Below, piece after piece: positions 9,808-19,576 of a stretch of 64,000 bases of DNA. The stretch is from Acetobacteraceae bacterium (lineage in GTDB: Bacteria; Pseudomonadota; Alphaproteobacteria; Acetobacterales; Acetobacteraceae). Made by a program: the position numbers and the translations under genes. How positions within the stretch are numbered: position 1 is the stretch's first letter; every line of letters begins with the position of its first letter. The stretch is from the NCBI GenBank assembly GCA_039613835.1, contig CP154827.1:1888501-1952500 (forward strand). The letters run 5' to 3'. The notes beneath the pieces were generated by a model, which saw only the letters and a list, made by a program, of their open reading frames with translations, did not search any database and was not told where the DNA came from.

Positions 9808-10427
9808 CGAAAACCCTTGCCGCGCGCACGTCCGCGCCTGCGCTGAGCACCATTGAGGTGCCGGAAGATGCGACGAAAATCATTGAGCGGGCTGTGCGCG
9901 ACATTCTGGGCGCTATCGGTGAATCGCCGGATCGGGAAGGTCTGTCGGAAACACCCGCCCGTGTTGCGCGCATGTATCAGGAAGTGTTCAGCGGCCTGGT
10001 GGAAGACCCATGCGACCACCTGCAAAAGGTGTTCAAGGCGGATCAGCATGATGAAATGGTGGTGGTGCGCGATATTGGTTTCCACTCCATGTGTGAGCAT
10101 CACCTCCTGCCATTTTTCGGTAAGGCGCATATTGCCTACCTACCGTCGGAAGGTTGCCTGACCGGCCTCAGCAAGCTGGCGCGCGCCGTCAGCGTCCTGT
10201 CCCGTCGACCTCAATTGCAGGAGCGTCTGACGGCGCAGATCGCTAGAGCGATTGAAGACGCTTTGAAGCCGCAAGCGATCCTCGTCGTTGTGGAGGCTGA
10301 GCATATGTGTATGGCGATGCGCGGCGTGAAAAGCGCCGGCAGCCGAACGCTGACCTCCGTCGCACGCGGCTTGTGGCGGCATGATGCAACGGCGCGGGCG
10401 GAGGTGGCGGTGCTTCTGCGCCCCTGA
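9804..10427 (+). CDS. folE: GTP cyclohydrolase I
   Basis: 207 residues, the usual length of type I FolE. Core motifs are seen: [33 protein letters not shown] with the zinc-binding Cys and His, [38 protein letters not shown] with the third zinc Cys, and [13 protein letters not shown]. It opens the pathway from GTP to dihydroneopterin triphosphate. It is last in the folP-folBK-folE set and overlaps folBK by ATGA. Confidence 0.96.
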   Translation: MTKTLAARTSAPALSTIEVPEDATKIIERAVRDILGAIGESPDREGLSETPARVARMYQEVFSGLVEDPCDHLQKVFKADQHDEMVVVRDIGFHSMCEHHLLPFFGKAHIAYLPSEGCLTGLSKLARAVSVLSRRPQLQERLTAQIARAIEDALKPQAILVVVEAEHMCMAMRGVKSAGSRTLTSVARGLWRHDATARAEVAVLLRP

Positions 10428-10559
10428 AGCAGGCCCTCAATCCCGCGCTCTACCCTCCCGCAAAGGCTTGCCAGGCCGCTGTTGCGGTGCGTGATGGGAA
10501 ATGTCGATAAGACAATCCTCATTGCTTCCGGTGCCTGAGCTGACTATTGTGCACACGTT

Positions 10560-11705
10560 ATGTATCCGACTTCATCCGTGACAAACCCGCCGCCACCCGC
10601 GTCGGCTCTGGCCCCTATCGCGCTGGGCAGCGTGCGCATTGAGGTGCCTGTTATCCTGGCGCCCATGTCGGGCGTGACGGATCTGCCTTTCCGCCAGCTT
10701 GCGCGAGAGTTGGGTGCGGGCCTCGTCATATCGGAGATGATCGCTTCCTGGGCGATGATCCGGGAAAATGAAAATACATTCCGCACGACGCGCATGGCAG
10801 ATAACGGTCCCAACGCGGTGCAACTTGCGGGTTGTGAGGCGGAGGCCATGGCCGAGGCGGCGAAATTATCGGTCGATCAAGGCGCGGACATTATCGATAT
10901 TAATTTCGGGTGCCCCGTCAAAAAAGTGGCTGTCGGGCAGTCAGCCGGTTCTGCCTTGATGCGGGATGAGGTCAGGGCCGCACGCCTGCTCGAAGCAACT
11001 GTCAAAGCCGTCAACGTGCCGGTCACCCTCAAAATGCGCATGGGGTGGGACCATACCAGCCTCAACGCCCCGCGCCTGGCACGCATCGCGCAGAAAGCCG
11101 GGATCAGGATGATCACCGTCCATGGGCGGACGCGGCAGATGTTTTATAATGGCCGGGCAGACTGGTCATTCGTTCGTCAGGTTAAAGATGCGGTCGATAT
11201 TCCCGTGATCGTCAATGGTGACATTATTTCCGTGGCCGATGCCCGGCAGGCTCTGGCGCTGTCCGGCGCGGATGGTGTCATGGTCGGGCGGGGCTGTTAT
11301 GGCCGTCCGTGGCTCCCCGCGCAGATTGGCGCGGCCCTGACGACCGGCCAGATCATGCCGGATCCTTCACTGGAGGAAGAGAAAGCGATCATTCTGAGGC
11401 ATTACGCCAAAATGCTTGCACATTTCGGGGAGCAGTCGGGCCTTCGCCTCGCGCGGAAGCATATCTCATGGTATTCTGTCGGTTTGCCCTCCTCAGCGCA
11501 ATTCCGTGCCACGATCAACCGAATCGACTCGGGAAGAGAGGCTTTGCGACTGATTAACGCATTTTACGATAATGCAATCATGTCCGGCGCGTGTCGTCGA
11601 CGTGATGAGGACACCGATTCACCCGGGCCCGCCGACCCGGACATGACGGCACAAATGAAGCCGCTTATGTCTCGGGACGCATTTTCGGCTGACCTCAGTC
11701 TATGA
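10560..11705 (+). CDS. dusB: tRNA-dihydrouridine synthase B (NifR3 family)
   Basis: 381 residues: [56 protein letters not shown] with the catalytic Cys, [24 protein letters not shown] and [21 protein letters not shown]-dependent reduction of uridine in the tRNA D-loop. It occupies the classical nifR3 position ahead of the ntr genes of alphaproteobacteria, but ntrB is missing between it and the next gene. The last ~40 residues are poorly conserved. Confidence 0.95.
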   Translation: MYPTSSVTNPPPPASALAPIALGSVRIEVPVILAPMSGVTDLPFRQLARELGAGLVISEMIASWAMIRENENTFRTTRMADNGPNAVQLAGCEAEAMAEAAKLSVDQGADIIDINFGCPVKKVAVGQSAGSALMRDEVRAARLLEATVKAVNVPVTLKMRMGWDHTSLNAPRLARIAQKAGIRMITVHGRTRQMFYNGRADWSFVRQVKDAVDIPVIVNGDIISVADARQALALSGADGVMVGRGCYGRPWLPAQIGAALTTGQIMPDPSLEEEKAIILRHYAKMLAHFGEQSGLRLARKHISWYSVGLPSSAQFRATINRIDSGREALRLINAFYDNAIMSGACRRRDEDTDSPGPADPDMTAQMKPLMSRDAFSADLSL

Positions 11706-11779
11706 AACAGGGCTCGATCCATGGCGCTCATCCCAACGCAACATCCATCTGCGCCATTTCCTGACATGGGCTCACCTTT

Positions 11780-12742
11780 ATGACGCCGTCCGGTGCTTCG
11801 CCTGCCGGTTTCGGTGCAGCGCCATTGATGGACCGCGCCACTTATCTTGCGCATCACTGGGTTGGCGCTTCCGAACCGACTGAATTTCTACGTGCATCAT
11901 TAGAGCGCCTCCTGGACGCCCCTGACCCCGTCCTCATCCATGGGGAGTGCGGCGTCGGACGGACTTTTGTGGCGCGGCTTCTCCATGCCTTTCTGGACCC
12001 GGTAAAATCGTGGCGCATCATCAGCCCGGGTGAGGATCTCTCCCGCTGTCTGAATGGTATGGGTGAAGGTGTGCTCTTCCGGGAGATTGAGGCTTTCTCC
12101 CTTGATGAGCAGGATGCCATCGCCCACTGGCTTGAAAATCGGCCTCAGGCCAAAGTGCGGATCTTCGCGACATCGGGGCTGACGTCCAATCAGGTGCGGC
12201 AGCATGTTTTTATCCATGAAAAGCTTGCCGCCACTTTTCTTCCCTGCCTGGTAGAGGTACCGCCACTTCGCGCCCGGCTTGAAGATATTCCGGCGCTTTG
12301 CCAGGCCTGGGAAAAGATCGAGATGCTCTCAGGTCGACGCTTGTCGTCAGATGCCATTGCGTGGTGTCAGGCGCGGCATTGGCCAGGCAATATCCGCCAT
12401 TTGCGTCACGTTTTAGGCCGCGCGGCGCGCGTCAGCGGGGAGAGGATCTTGACGCGTGAGACGCTGGCAGAATCCGACGATGCGTGCAGCGCCGCCTATG
12501 CACGCCCGGCCCAGACCATTGAAGACCTCGTCAAGCGCTACGTGGATATGCTGGTCGGGGATGGGCGCGATGCGGGCAATGTCCATACGCGCATCATTGC
12601 GGAGGTTGAGCGTCCGATGATCCGGCGCATTTTAGAGGTCACGGGTAAGAACCAGCTTCGCGCGGCGCAGCTTCTCGGGCTTAATCGCAATACGTTGCGC
12701 AAAAAACTCAAATCGCTCGATATCATGCTGGATCAGCTCTGA
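11780..12742 (+). CDS. Reduced NtrC-like regulator without receiver domain
   Basis: 320 residues at the position of ntrC. There is no receiver domain. An AAA+ remnant begins near residue 40: the P-loop reads GECGVGRT (residues 55-62), with Arg in place of Lys. The Walker B region is GVLFREIEAF rather than the usual LFLDEI. The sigma-54-contacting GAFTGA loop is absent and the region around it shortened. LRARLEDIP and WPGNIRHLRHVLGRAARV are retained from the AAA+ lid. Residues ~285-320 form an intact Fis-type helix-turn-helix (NQLRAAQLLGLNRNTLRKKL). It probably binds DNA but should not hydrolyse ATP or activate sigma-54. It is open throughout and overlaps ntrY by one base. Confidence 0.75.
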   Translation: MTPSGASPAGFGAAPLMDRATYLAHHWVGASEPTEFLRASLERLLDAPDPVLIHGECGVGRTFVARLLHAFLDPVKSWRIISPGEDLSRCLNGMGEGVLFREIEAFSLDEQDAIAHWLENRPQAKVRIFATSGLTSNQVRQHVFIHEKLAATFLPCLVEVPPLRARLEDIPALCQAWEKIEMLSGRRLSSDAIAWCQARHWPGNIRHLRHVLGRAARVSGERILTRETLAESDDACSAAYARPAQTIEDLVKRYVDMLVGDGRDAGNVHTRIIAEVERPMIRRILEVTGKNQLRAAQLLGLNRNTLRKKLKSLDIMLDQL

Positions 12743-15107
12743 TGGCGGGTTGGTCCCTGGCGCCTTATTTACGGGGTCGATGGCAGAGCCTGCTCTCGCT
12801 CGTCACAAGATTGCAGACCGCGTTGATCCTGATCGTCACGTCGATTGTCCTGGTTTCAACGACATTCATCGTGCTGGCGGGGGGGATGTCAATCACGCAT
12901 CGCCCCGAAATTGAGGGGATGATTTTCCTCCTCGATATTATCGTGCTGGCCTTTCTCACGATGACGATCGTGTCACGCCTGCGCAAAATGCTTTCGGAGC
13001 GGAGGACAGGCCTCGCCGGGGCGCGCCTGCATGTGCGGTTGATCGCCCTTTTCGGTGTTGTCTCGGTTGCGCCTGCTGTCGTGATCGGGACAATCGCGGC
13101 ACTGTTTTTCCATTTCGGGGTGCAGATCTGGTTTTCCAACCGCGTCAATCTGGCCTTGAGCGAAGCACGCGACGTCGCGGCGGGTTATTTGCAGGAGCAT
13201 AATGAAAATATCCGTACGGAGGCCTTCGCGATGGCGAACCAACTCATCATCGCGGAAAATGACGATATGCTCCGCCACGGTGCCTATGCGCCCCTCAGTA
13301 GCGGGGAGACGGGTCATTATGAGATCGATTTCCTGCATAATGCGGCGCAATTAGCATCCATTTTGGATTTCGAGGCGACAGAACGTGGCCTGACGGAGGC
13401 TGTTGTCTATGATGCCTTTACCGAAAAGGTCGTGGCGTCGGGGGGCTGGCCGCGTTACAGGGGCGCACCTTTAAATTGCCGCCGAAAGAAACCACGTCCC
13501 TCGCGCGCTCCAGCGATGCCGCTATCCTCGACGCACCGGATGAAAAAACGGTGCGTGCCGTGGTGAGTCTGAGTTCAACAACCGGCCTGATGCTGGCCAT
13601 CACCCGGCCGGTGGATGCCAAGATCCTTGAGCATATGCGGCGCACAAATGCCGTCGTCAGTGAATATCAACGCCTTAATGCCAATCGCTCAGCGATTCAG
13701 ATCAGTTTTGTGCTGATTTTCGCGCTTTTGAGCCTTCTCGTCCTCACGGTCGGCATGTTGACGGGGCTCGTCCTGGCCAATCAGATCGCGCGGCCACTCG
13801 GATTATTGATCATTGCCGCCCGACGGGTCAGCCTCGGTGACCTGTCCGTCCGCGTGCCGGAGGGGAGGCGGTCCCGCGATCCATCGCGGGATGATGAAGT
13901 CGGTATTCTTTCCCGCGCGTTTAATCGCATGACCGATCAGGTCTCCGCGCAACGGACGGCCCTCATCGAGGCGAACGAACAGATCAATGAGCGTCGCCGA
14001 TTTACAGAAAGCGTGCTGGAAGGTGTTTCGGCTGGCGTCATCGGATTGGACGCCCATCAGGTTATCGAATTGCCGAACAAGGCGGCCTCGACCCTTCTTC
14101 AGCGCGATATAGACGGTTTTATAGGGCGGCATCTTCAGGAATGTGTGCCGGAATTTAGCGACATCCTCGATGCTGTCCGCGATACACCGGGACAGGTGCG
14201 CCACGTTGAAATCCAGATTGACATGCAGGGGGGTGAGGAAGTGCTCGGTGTCGGGGCGCGCGGCAGGACGCTTCTCGTCCGCGTCGCGCGGGAGCAGAAA
14301 GGCGCGGATGTTGCGGGTTATGTCGTGACGTTTGATGACATCACGGCCCTGCAATCTGCTGAGCGTAAAGCGGCCTGGGCGGATGTGGCCCGCCAGATCG
14401 CGCATGAAATCAAAAACCCCCTGACGCCCATCCAGCTTTCCGCAGAGCGCCTGAAACGGCGTTTCATGAAAGAGATTTCCTCTGACATGGAGACATTCGG
14501 GCTTTGCGTCGATACAATCGTGCGTCATGTCGGCGATATCGGACGCATGGTGGATGAATTCTCGGCCTTCGCGCGTATGCCGGCGCCAGAGTTGAAAGAG
14601 GCGGATCTGGGACGCCTCCTGCGGGAAGCGATTGTCTTGCAGAAAAACGCGCATCCGGAGATCGTCTTTGAAACATCCGGACTGACGGCAAAAGGGCCGA
14701 TGGTGACGTGTGACCGTCGGCTGATTGGCCAGGCACTAACAAATCTGCTGCAAAATGCTGCCGATGCCATCACCATGTCATCGCAGGATCGTACAGCCGC
14801 CGACATGGGTGAGGAAAGTGCCGATAGCTTGCGGAAAGGCGAGATAAATGTTGCACTTCGGGTCGAGCCCGCGCATGTTGACATCATGATTTCAGACGAC
14901 GGCACCGGCCTTCCGGAAACGGATCGACACCGTTTGACGGAGCCGTATATTACGCACAAGCCGAAAGGTACCGGCCTCGGCCTCGCGATCGTAAAAAAAA
15001 TAATGGATGACCATCACGGCACCATTTCTTTAGAAGATCGGGGTGATAAGCAGGGGACAATCGCGATTTTGACCCTCCCCCGTCATAATGTCTTGGGTCA
15101 GGGATAA
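12742..15107 (+). pseudogene. ntrY: Sensor histidine kinase NtrY, one frameshift
   Basis: The first part (12742 to about 13440) encodes the membrane half with several hydrophobic segments (LILIVTSIVLVSTTFIVLAG, VSVAPAVVIGTIAALFF) and an extracytoplasmic sensor region. Reading leaves frame at a G6 run (13440-13445). From there to 15107 another frame gives a transmembrane segment, HAMP, PAS, HisKA (ARQIAHEIKNPLTPIQLSAERL) and an ATPase domain (DDGTGLPE, KGTGLGLAIV). Restoring the frame gives an NtrY of about 780 residues. Every domain is otherwise well preserved, so this is either a recent inactivation or a sequencing indel. The partner regulator ntrX follows 40 bases later. Confidence 0.9.
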
Positions 15108-15147
15108 GTGGTGCGTTTGATGCTGAGACCATTGATGGAAAGCACTT

Positions 15148-16551
15148 ATGGAGCATGAAATCCTGATCGTCGATGACGAGCCCGATATTCGGATGCTCAT
15201 CGACGGAATTCTGCGAGATGAAGGTTATGAAACGCGGGTTGCCGTCAATGCCGACCAGGCCCTTGAGGCTTTCCGCACGCGCCGTCCTTCCCTGATTATT
15301 CTTGATATCTGGTTGCAGGGCTCCCGCCTTGATGGCGTGGCTCTGCTTAAAATGATCAAATCGGAAGAGCCGACCCAGCCTGTGGTGATGATTTCCGGCC
15401 ATGTCTCCATCGAGACCGCCGTCGTCACCCTTCAGCATGGTGCCTACGATTTCATCGAGAAGCCTTTCAACGCAGAGCGACTCGTTGTCGTCACACGCCG
15501 CGCGCTTGAAGCCGCAAGGCTGGAGCGGGAAAATGCCGAGTTGCGTTTGCGCGCGGGAAGTGACGCGGCCTTGTTTGGCAGCGGTGCCGCCATCAGCGCC
15601 GTGCGTGCGCAGATTGAGCGCGTGGCGCCCACAAATTCACGCGTTCTGATTTCCGGCTCCGCAGGCGCCGGGAAGGAAGTCGCCGCAAGGATGATCCATG
15701 AGCGGTCAAAACGTGCGTCCGCGCCCTTTATCGCGCTGAATTGCGCCACGTTGGCGCCAAGCCGGTTTGAGGATGAGCTTTTCGGCGTTGAGGGGCAAAG
15801 TGACGGCACGGCGCGACGCACGGGCGTGCTTGAGCGCGCGCATAAGGGGACGCTCCTCCTGGATGAGGTTTCCGACATGCCGTTGGAGACGCAGGGTAAA
15901 ATCGTGCGCGCCCTGCAGGATCAGGCTTTTGAACGCATTGGCGGTGCCGCGCGCGTGAAAGTCGATGTGCGTGTCCTGGCCTCGACCAATCGTGACCTGT
16001 CGGCTGAAATTGCGGCCGGGCGCTTTCGGGAAGATCTTTATTACCGCCTCGCCGTCGTCCCGATCCGAATCCCCAGCCTGCGGGAGCGTCGGGAGGACAT
16101 ACCCGGCCTTGCGCAACATTTCCTGAAACAATATGCCGAAAATTCGGGCCTGCCGCCACGTGAATTATCGGTTGACGCCATGGCAGCCCTCCAAGCATAT
16201 GAGTGGCCTGGTAACGTCCGGGAACTCCGGAACCTCGTTGAGCATCTTCTGATCATGATGCCCGGCAGCGGCAACGACCTTATCCGAGCCGACATGCTGC
16301 CATCAACCGTCAGTCAAGGTGCGCCGTCCATGGCGCGGATGGATTCTGACGCCGATGTCATGGCATTACCGTTACGTGAGGCGCGCGATCTGTTTGAGAC
16401 GCAGTATCTTCACGTTCAGCTGATGCGGTTCGGGGGGAATATCAGCCGGACGGCCAGTTTCGTCGGCATGGAAAGGAGCGCGCTGCATCGCAAACTGAAA
16501 CAACTCGGCGTGTCACATGACGACCGCAACCACCCAACAAATCAAGGGTAA
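15148..16551 (+). CDS. ntrX: Response regulator NtrX
   Basis: 467 residues in three domains. A receiver with acidic pocket (LIVDDEPD), phospho-acceptor Asp53 (LIILDIW) and Lys of FIEKPF. An AAA+ domain with intact P-loop GSAGAGKE and Walker B GTLLLDEVSDMP but no GAFTGA loop, as usual for NtrX. A C-terminal Fis-type helix-turn-helix (GGNISRTASFVGMERSALHRKL). NtrX typically tunes envelope, redox or nitrogen genes without sigma-54. Its cognate kinase gene ntrY is disrupted just upstream, so it may be an orphan here or phosphorylated from another source. Confidence 0.95.
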   Translation: MEHEILIVDDEPDIRMLIDGILRDEGYETRVAVNADQALEAFRTRRPSLIILDIWLQGSRLDGVALLKMIKSEEPTQPVVMISGHVSIETAVVTLQHGAYDFIEKPFNAERLVVVTRRALEAARLERENAELRLRAGSDAALFGSGAAISAVRAQIERVAPTNSRVLISGSAGAGKEVAARMIHERSKRASAPFIALNCATLAPSRFEDELFGVEGQSDGTARRTGVLERAHKGTLLLDEVSDMPLETQGKIVRALQDQAFERIGGAARVKVDVRVLASTNRDLSAEIAAGRFREDLYYRLAVVPIRIPSLRERREDIPGLAQHFLKQYAENSGLPPRELSVDAMAALQAYEWPGNVRELRNLVEHLLIMMPGSGNDLIRADMLPSTVSQGAPSMARMDSDADVMALPLREARDLFETQYLHVQLMRFGGNISRTASFVGMERSALHRKLKQLGVSHDDRNHPTNQG

Positions 16552-16648
16552 ATTTCTTTTCGGCATGGAGCCGAACCCCATCATATGCGTTTCGATTGCG
16601 AAAGCCCTGGCGACAGGGTTGCAACTCATCTAACAAATAGGCACGAAC

Positions 16649-16927
16649 TTGGTCAAAGCAACAAAATCCTCCGCCTCCCCTCGACACGAAGGTGAGTCCG
16701 TTCAAGACATTTTTTTGCAATCGGTGGTCAAGACGAGAGCCAAATTGACGATCTTCCTGGTCAATGGTGTCAAGCTTTCCGGTCAGATCACGCAATATGA
16801 TACGCACACGATTATCCTGATGCGTGATGATCAATCACAATTGGTCTATAAACACGCTGTCAGTACGATTTTGCCCGGTGCTCCGCTTCCGATTTTCTCT
16901 CAGGACGATGACATCGACGATATTTGA
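16649..16927 (+). CDS. hfq: RNA chaperone Hfq
   Basis: 92 residues with both Sm motifs: VQDIFLQSVVKTRAKLTIFLVNGVKLSGQI (Sm1, with the distal and proximal face residues) and QSQLVYKHAVSTI (Sm2, YKHA). A short acidic tail follows (SQDDDIDDI). The start is TTG at 16649, with AGG a few bases upstream. It forms hexamers that help small RNAs pair with mRNAs. Position between ntrX and hflX is the standard alphaproteobacterial order. Confidence 0.95.
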   Translation: MVKATKSSASPRHEGESVQDIFLQSVVKTRAKLTIFLVNGVKLSGQITQYDTHTIILMRDDQSQLVYKHAVSTILPGAPLPIFSQDDDIDDI

Positions 16928-16940
16928 GGGTTAATGCGTT

Positions 16941-18244
16941 TTGGGTTTAATTGAAACGGCGCCACCTGCCAGACGCGCAGCGGTCATTTTCCCCGCTGAT
17001 AGGACATCTCTCCGCGCTGAGCTTCGCGGGGCGGATGCCCGCCTTGAGGAAGCTGCCGGCCTGACCCGCTCTATCGGTCTCGATATCGTGTTCCAGCAGG
17101 TCATCCCGCTTCGGGCAGCGCGGCCCGCGACATTGCTCGGCGCCGGGCAGGTCGAGGCGCTTGCTACAAAAGTGCATGAGGGGGGTTGATGTCGTCGTCG
17201 ACACGCGGCCTTCCCCCGTGCAGCAGCGCAATCTTGAAAAAGCGCTGAACTGCAAGGTGATTGATCGGACGAGACTGATCCTCGATATATTCGGCGCGCG
17301 CGGCGACGCGGGAAGGTGTGCTCCAGGTTGAGCTGGCCCATCTCGCTTATCAGAAATCCCGTCTTGTCAGATTATGGACCCATCTTGAACGCCAGCGCGG
17401 CGGGTTCGGCTTTTTGGGCGGGCCGGGTGAAACGCAGATGGAAGCCGACCGCCGTATGTTAAGTGAGCGGATGGTCAAGCTCAAGAAAGAGTTGGATCAG
17501 ATGCGGTGGACGCGTGGGCTGCATCGCGCGGCCCGCCAGCGAGTGCCTTTCCCGGTCGTGGCCTTTGTGGGTTACACCAATGCTGGCAAGTCGACGCTGT
17601 TCAACGCGTTGACAGGGGCCGATGTCCAGGCGGAAGACCAGCTTTTCGCGACGCTCGACCCGACAATGCGTTCGGTCACGCTGCCCTCCGGGCGTCGGAT
17701 CATCCTTTCTGACACAGTCGGGTTTATCAGTGACCTCCCGACGGAGTTCATTGTCGCCTTCCGCGCGACGCTTGAGGAAGTGGCCGAGGCGGATGTCATT
17801 GTGCACGTGCGCAATGTGGCGCATCCCGATAGCGACGCCCAGCGTGAAGATGTCATTCAGGTTCTGAATAATCTGGTGTGGGATGGGGTCTTGGATGAGA
17901 CATGACCTGAGCGTGTGGTCGAAGTCCTGAACAAATCCCATATTCTCGGCGGCGTCCGGCATGTGGCGCATGTTGGCGGGGCCGTGCCCGTGTCAGCACT
18001 GACGCAGGAGGGCTTGCCCGATCTGTTGAGCGCCATCGATGCGCAACTGACAGCGCATTTGCCCGTCATCCACGTCAAACTCAGCATCCAGGATGGTGCC
18101 GCCATGGCGTGGCTCTATGAATATGGCGATGTCATTGAAAGAACGGATGAAGAAGCGGTTATTCACCTGACGGTTCACCTCTCCGATAATGACCTCAAAC
18201 GGTTTGAACGAAGCTTTCCCGAGTATCTCAATCTGATTGCCTGA
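16941..18244 (+). pseudogene. hflX: GTPase HflX, two frameshifts and one stop
   Basis: Recognisable across its whole length but broken three times. The N-terminal domain leaves frame at a G6 run (17180-17185). A second shift lies in the GC-repeat near 17296-17303. An in-frame TGA at 17903-17905 sits after WDGVLDE, where relatives continue with a Trp-Pro-Glu-like stretch (TGG to TGA is one change). G-domain motifs remain readable: GYTNAGKSTLFN, DTVGFISDLP, LLGAGQVE before and GGPGETQMEADRR between. The C-terminal part continues in the same frame to 18244. HflX splits stalled or stressed ribosomes. Three independent lesions make true loss far more likely than error. Confidence 0.92.
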
Positions 18245-18275
18245 CTCGACGTCACCGGAGGGGGAAGACGCTGGC

Positions 18276-19026
18276 ATGAATGAGGAAACGCCCCTCTCAT
18301 CCTCATATCTCAAAAAACTCGTCACAGCCTGCATCGGGATTGCGGGAGACGTGTCGCAAGATCTCATCATGCCGGACTTTGGGCGCCTCCGGCCGGATCA
18401 GATCCGCGTCAAATCAACGCCGCGTGATTTTGTAACGGAAATTGATGAGCAAGCGGAAGCCTATATTGAAGCGCGCCTTCGTCAACTGGTCCCCCATGCA
18501 TTGATTGTGGAGGAGGGGGCGGTGGCAAAAATCCCGAACTCGTAAATGAGCTGGCCCATGCATCCCTTGCCTTCACGATTGACCCGATCGACGGCACCGT
18601 CAATTACGTTGAGGGGGTCGCGGCATTTGGCGTCATGATTGCCGTCATCTCACATGCGGCGTCGGTTGCTTCTATTATTTTTAATCCGGTCTCCGCGGAA
18701 AATTATCCTGGTCCCTGTACGTCGTCAATCTGACGGAGAAAGCTGCTTATATCACTTTGGCTTTCGAGCGTTTATGGGATCTGAGATGTGCATCCATCGA
18801 ATATATGATGGCCGCCTCGGGACATGTGCATATTTTATATTATCGGAAGGTCATGCCGTGGGATCACTGCCCCGGATATGTCCTCCTGACAGAGGCGGGT
18901 GGTTATGGCGCCCTTCACCATGGTGCAGCTTACCGCATCGGGCACAAGGCATCCGGCCTGCTTTATGCGCCGGATCAACATGTGTGGCATGAGGTCACTT
19001 CAGCCTTGGGTTTGCACGAAAGGTGA
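18276..19026 (+). pseudogene. Inositol-monophosphatase-family protein remnant
   Basis: The start is ATG 18276 after GGAGGGGGAAG. The first ~80 residues (TPRDFVTEIDEQAEAYI) match the IMPase N-terminal helices. A frame change at the G-run near 18511-18516 leads to the metal-binding motif DPIDGTVNY (18581 onward). About 60 codons are then missing around 18700-18740, before a third frame supplies the C-terminal part (SGHVHILYYRKVMPWDHCPG, EAGGYGA), where the WDH Asp is a metal ligand. So there are two frameshifts plus an internal deletion. A different, intact IMPase gene lies at 58.3-59.2 kb. Confidence 0.85.
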
Positions 19027-19103
19027 CGTGCTTGACTTGAAGGATTTTTCGGCGGTGAATACATCTTGATAAACCAGATAATGGTTTAAACGGGGGTACG
19101 AAA

Positions 19104-19529
19104 ATGCCAGTACAAGATCCTGTCTTATACGCCGTATGTGATGGTGAAAAAGCGCGTTTCATGCGCTATGACGGTCATCAGATGCGGACAATCCACCGAC
19201 TGGACGCGCACCATCACCCTGACGAAGATGGCCTGCTGACCACGTCGATCAAAGAGCCGAAATCCGACCCGAAAGAGCTGACGAAGGAGCGTTTTGCACG
19301 CACCATCGCCGCGGAGATTGAGAAAGTCCTCGCGCAGAACGCCGCGCTCAAGGGCCTCGTCCTCGCCGCTTCGCCCCATGTGCTTCACGATTTGCGGGTC
19401 ATGCTGTCAAAGGCGACGATGAAAAAAATAGTGAAGACGGAGAGCAAGGATCTCACCAATATCCCCGACCACGAAATGTTTTCTCATTTTGACCGCCCGG
19501 CAACGGGTTGGCCGCAATTGCCGCGCTAA
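19104..19529 (+). CDS. Host-attachment family protein (PF10116-like)
   Basis: 141 residues, intact. It starts VLYAVCDGEKARFMRYDG and has FARTIAAEIEKVLAQ, KGLVLAASPHVLHDLRVML and LTNIPDHEMFSHF, matching the short 'required for attachment to host cells' family, a relative of the archaeal/eukaryotic release-factor fold. Despite the family name, its biochemical role is not established, and attachment function should not be assumed. It sits between two decayed genes. Confidence 0.75.
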   Translation: MPVQDPVLYAVCDGEKARFMRYDGHQMRTIHRLDAHHHPDEDGLLTTSIKEPKSDPKELTKERFARTIAAEIEKVLAQNAALKGLVLAASPHVLHDLRVMLSKATMKKIVKTESKDLTNIPDHEMFSHFDRPATGWPQLPR

Positions 19530-19576
19530 ACATATATTCGGCGCGAGGGATGTTTGCCCTCGCGCCTCTACCCTCT

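Noticed and set aside
13803..14654. Long antisense open frame (283 codons) inside ntrY
   Set aside because: It lies opposite a well-conserved kinase domain and shows no motif; shadow of GC-rich coding sequence.
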